From: Epilithonimonas vandammei
GTDB lineage: Bacteria > Bacteroidota > Bacteroidia > Flavobacteriales > Weeksellaceae
DNA: 64,000 bases
Assembly (NCBI RefSeq): GCF_003860525.1
Contig: NZ_CP034161.1
Span: 1,922,001 to 1,986,000, forward strand
Direction of reading: 5' to 3'
Both the position numbers and the translations under genes were made by a program. The notes below the pieces were generated by a model. That model had not been told where the DNA came from. It did no database searches and saw only the letters and a list, made by a program, of their open reading frames with translations. Shown here piece by piece: positions 61,488-64,000 of this stretch (the first letter of the stretch is position 1; every line of letters starts with the position of its first letter).

Positions 61488-61599
61488 AACCACATAGACA
61501 CATAGTTTTTGTAAAAATAAGAGAAAAAAAAGTAAATATTATACTTCTTTTTTTTCTTTTTGCACTTAATCTTGAGGTTTTCTATGTGACTATGTGGTT
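61488..61599. repeat. Second intergenic inverted-repeat element
   Basis: AACCACATAGACACATAG at 61488-61505 pairs with CTATGTGACTATGTGGTT at 61582-61599 with one mismatch; 112 bp. Each end is itself a doubled CACATAG word. The rest of the 61174-61645 gap (61320-61487) shows nothing. Confidence 0.7.
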
Positions 61600-61645
61600 T
61601 TAATTAATTTTTAAACAATCTCTTAATTAAATTTTTAGTAATCGT

Positions 61646-62830
61646 ATGGATTTTTCAAAATTAATTTCTTCTGATATTCAAAACTATATCAATCAAAATA
61701 TCAATTCTGATTTAAATAAATTATTATTAAAAAAATCGCCATTTTCTGATGTTACGATGCAGGAAATTGTGCAACAAATCAAAGGCAGAAAAACAGCCGA
61801 AAAGAAATTTCCATTTCTCACAAAAGAAGGAATTATTTTTCCTCCAAATCTTAATCTGGAACAAGCTTCATCCCAATCAACCGCAGAATATAAAGCTCAA
61901 AATCTGACAGGAAAATCTTTCCTCGATTTGACTTGTGGATTTGGGATTGATGCTTATTTTTTATCCAAAAACTTTGATGAAGTTACTTTAATAGAACAAA
62001 ACTCCGAATTGATTTCTATTGTCGAAAATAACTGGAAAACTTTAGGAAGAAAAGCCCATTTCATCAATAAAAATCTGGAAGAATTTCTTGAGAATCTTCG
62101 ACAAGCTCAGATTGACAATTTTAATAAGTTTGACGTCGTTTATCTCGACCCGGCAAGAAGAGACCAGCAAAATAAAAAGAAATTTCTACTTGAAGATTTA
62201 TCGCCAAATCTCTTAGAAATCCAAGAAAAACTCCATTCAATTACAGATAAAATTATTGTGAAATTATCACCATTAATTGATATTTCTTATCTTATTTCAG
62301 AATTGAAAAATATTACTGAAATTCAAATTATTGCGGTTAGAAATGAAGTGAAAGAATTGGTGTTAATTATTGAGAATAATCAATCAACAGACAACCAACA
62401 ACCAACAACTATCAAATGTATTAATTTGGAATCTAATGAACCAGAATTTTCATTTAATTTCAATGATGAGAAATCAGCAAAATCAGAATTCTCAGAAAGC
62501 TCAAAATTCCTTTTTATTCCAAATAACTCAATTCTGAAAGCGGGTGCATTTAATATCATTTCAGAAAAATTCGGATTGAAGAAACTACATCCAAACACAC
62601 ATTTCTATACATCAGAACATAACATTGAAAATTTCCCAGGACGCGTTTTACAAATCGAAAAAATCGAAGCTAAAGATTTGAAAAAAGGAGAGAAGTATAA
62701 TATTGTTTCTAAAAATTATCCTTTGAAACCAGAAGAAATCAAGAAAAAATATAAACTGAATGACGGCGGAAATCATTACCTGATTTTCACGCAATCCGTT
62801 TATGGAAAAGAAATTCTGAGAAGCCAATAA
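61646..62830 (+). CDS. THUMP-like domain methyltransferase
   Basis: 394 residues. A helical N-terminus (about 1-90), then a SAM Rossmann domain with FLDLTCGFGIDAYFLSK near 90-106 and VVYLDPARRDQQNKK near 170, where DPARRD is distinctive. The C-terminal part has FIPNNSILKAGAFNII and the THUMP-like end GGNHYLIFT. Such proteins are thought to methylate RNA; the target is unknown. Stand-alone gene. Confidence 0.85.
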   Translation: MDFSKLISSDIQNYINQNINSDLNKLLLKKSPFSDVTMQEIVQQIKGRKTAEKKFPFLTKEGIIFPPNLNLEQASSQSTAEYKAQNLTGKSFLDLTCGFGIDAYFLSKNFDEVTLIEQNSELISIVENNWKTLGRKAHFINKNLEEFLENLRQAQIDNFNKFDVVYLDPARRDQQNKKKFLLEDLSPNLLEIQEKLHSITDKIIVKLSPLIDISYLISELKNITEIQIIAVRNEVKELVLIIENNQSTDNQQPTTIKCINLESNEPEFSFNFNDEKSAKSEFSESSKFLFIPNNSILKAGAFNIISEKFGLKKLHPNTHFYTSEHNIENFPGRVLQIEKIEAKDLKKGEKYNIVSKNYPLKPEEIKKKYKLNDGGNHYLIFTQSVYGKEILRSQ

Positions 62831-62929
62831 TTTAATTTATTGATTAACAAAGCTTTAATTAGATGTTAATTATTTAGCCATATTTTTAAAAATAATTGAA
62901 TCTAGGTTCATCTTCCCATAAAAATTCAC

Positions 62930-62937
62930 TACATTTG
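62930..62937 (+). promoter_or_regulatory. Promoter -7 box TACATTTG
   Basis: 13 nt before ATG 62950, so the typA transcript has a very short leader. Confidence 0.65.
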
Positions 62938-62949
62938 CACGCGTAAAAA

Positions 62950-64000
62950 ATGGATATGCAAAACATTAGAAATATAGCGATTATCGCACACGTTGACCAC
63001 GGAAAAACGACGTTGGTTGATAAGATTATTCACGCAACCAACATCTTCAGAGAGAATCAGGAGAGTGGTGAGTTGATTATGGATAACAACGATTTGGAAA
63101 GAGAAAGAGGAATTACGATTCTTTCAAAAAACATCTCCGTAAATTACAAAGACACAAAAATCAACGTCATTGATACGCCTGGTCACGCCGATTTTGGTGG
63201 TGAAGTAGAAAGAGTTCTTAAAATGGCTGATGGTGTAATCTTGTTGGTAGATGCATTCGAAGGACCAATGCCACAAACAAGATTCGTACTTCAAAAAGCT
63301 TTGGAACTTGGGTTGAGACCTTTGGTTGTAATCAACAAAGTTGATAAGCCGAACTGTCGTCCAGACGAAGTTCACGACCAAGTTTTTGACTTGTTCTTCA
63401 ACCTAGATGCAACAGAAGAGCAGTTGGATTTCCCAACCTTCTACGGTTCATCTAAACAAGGTTGGTTCAACACTTCATTAGAAGAAACTGATAATATTTT
63501 CCCATTATTAGACGGGATTTTACAATACGTTCCAGAACCGAAAGTAACTGAGGGTAACTTGCAAATGCAGATTACTTCATTAGATTTCTCTTCTTTCTTA
63601 GGAAGAATTGCAATCGGAAAAGTAACAAGAGGTGAGGTTAAAGAGTCTCAATGGATTGGTCTTGCTCAGGCAGACGGAAAAATTGTGAAAGGAAAAGTAA
63701 AAGAACTTTACGTTTTCGAAGGTCTTGGAAAGAAGAAAGTAACCGAAGTACAAGCTGGAGATATCTGTGCTGTTGTAGGTTTCGATGCTTTCCAGATTGG
63801 AGATTCTTTCGTGGACTTAGAAAATCCTGAACCATTGGAAAGAACTGCGATTGATGAGCCAACGTTGAATATGACGTTCTCTATCAACAATTCCCCTTTC
63901 TTTGGTAAAGATGGTAAATATGTAACTTCAAACCACCTGAAAGAAAGATTAACTAAAGAATTAGAGAAAAACTTGGCATTGAGAGTTCAACAAACTGATG
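62950..64000 (+). CDS. typA: Translational GTPase TypA/BipA (3' end outside the window)
   Basis: 350 codons are visible, running off the edge. ATG 62950 or 62956. GTPase motifs: G1 AHVDHGKTT, G2 region RERGIT, G3 DTPGHADFGGEVER, G4 NKVDKPN, then the domain II barrel. EF-G-like ribosome-binding GTPase needed for 50S assembly and stress growth. The full protein is usually about 600 residues. Confidence 0.95.
   Translation, partial: MDMQNIRNIAIIAHVDHGKTTLVDKIIHATNIFRENQESGELIMDNNDLERERGITILSKNISVNYKDTKINVIDTPGHADFGGEVERVLKMADGVILLVDAFEGPMPQTRFVLQKALELGLRPLVVINKVDKPNCRPDEVHDQVFDLFFNLDATEEQLDFPTFYGSSKQGWFNTSLEETDNIFPLLDGILQYVPEPKVTEGNLQMQITSLDFSSFLGRIAIGKVTRGEVKESQWIGLAQADGKIVKGKVKELYVFEGLGKKKVTEVQAGDICAVVGFDAFQIGDSFVDLENPEPLERTAIDEPTLNMTFSINNSPFFGKDGKYVTSNHLKERLTKELEKNLALRVQQTD

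Overview
The window comes from a low-GC member of the Bacteroidota, most likely a flavobacterium of the Chryseobacterium/Weeksellaceae type. The pointers are the AT-rich sequence, promoters with the Bacteroidota -7 box TAnnTTTG instead of Shine-Dalgarno-led starts, a gliding-type FKBP lipoprotein (GldI), S46 and M16 peptidases, a bacteriophytochrome with its heme oxygenase, monomeric isocitrate dehydrogenase, short lipoprotein signals, and surface proteins opening with VGIGTTTP-like motifs. No plasmid, prophage or conjugative module, tRNA, rRNA or CRISPR array was seen.

Layout. 1-2.3 kb: accessory end with a HigA-like antitoxin, a secreted unknown, a gene broken by an in-frame stop, a small possible antitoxin and a cluster of REP-like hairpins. 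2.3-9.5 kb: a minus-strand beta-oxidation locus (marR, then a fadB/J-like fusion, thiolase, acyl-CoA dehydrogenase) whose junctions carry a repeat element, a REP-flanked REP-associated transposase gene and a four-helix-bundle gene. 9.5-13.4 kb: FecCD-type metal uptake ATPase and permease split by a GxxExxY gene, preceded by a TlpA-like lipoprotein, a 48-residue ORF and a zeta-toxin-like kinase. 13.5-19.8 kb: plus-strand housekeeping set (flavin/2Fe-2S reductase, SanA-like, uridine kinase, FtsB-like, methylmalonyl-CoA mutase small subunit, DinB-like, RluB-like, hydrolase). 19.8-26.2 kb: plug-domain surface protein, monomeric IDH, thiol peroxidase, TatC. 26.4-29.1 kb: three tandem related secreted proteins. 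29.1-37.7 kb: KdsD, RecQ, glycosyltransferase, Nudix, MnmD, IlvE, GldI and a cyclophilin-FKBP fusion. 37.7-40.4 kb: BphO-BphP light sensing. 40.6-45.5 kb: DUF1015-SerA-SerC serine locus, ferredoxin and a LuxC-like reductase. 45.6-51.2 kb: small membrane proteins, a CRP-like regulator beside a DJ-1-like gene, and an M16 peptidase. 51.2-57 kb: gene remnants, MepB-like, GNAT, polysaccharide deacetylase, a DPP11-like peptidase and a thioesterase. 57-64 kb: agmatine-to-putrescine genes split by a membrane gene, an MFS exporter, two more inverted-repeat elements, a THUMP-like methyltransferase and the start of TypA/BipA.

The most distinctive signals are non-coding or very small: the REP hairpins around the REP-associated transposase, whose stem letters are exchanged while pairing is kept; a family of intergenic elements with terminal inverted repeats built on CACAAAG-like words; a 26-bp perfect palindrome overlapping the marR promoter; a CRP-type TGTGA-N6-TCAC site next to a regulator that keeps the matching recognition residues; and the zeta-like kinase overlapping a tiny unlisted ORF. 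All product names rest on reading motifs by eye; no database search was run.
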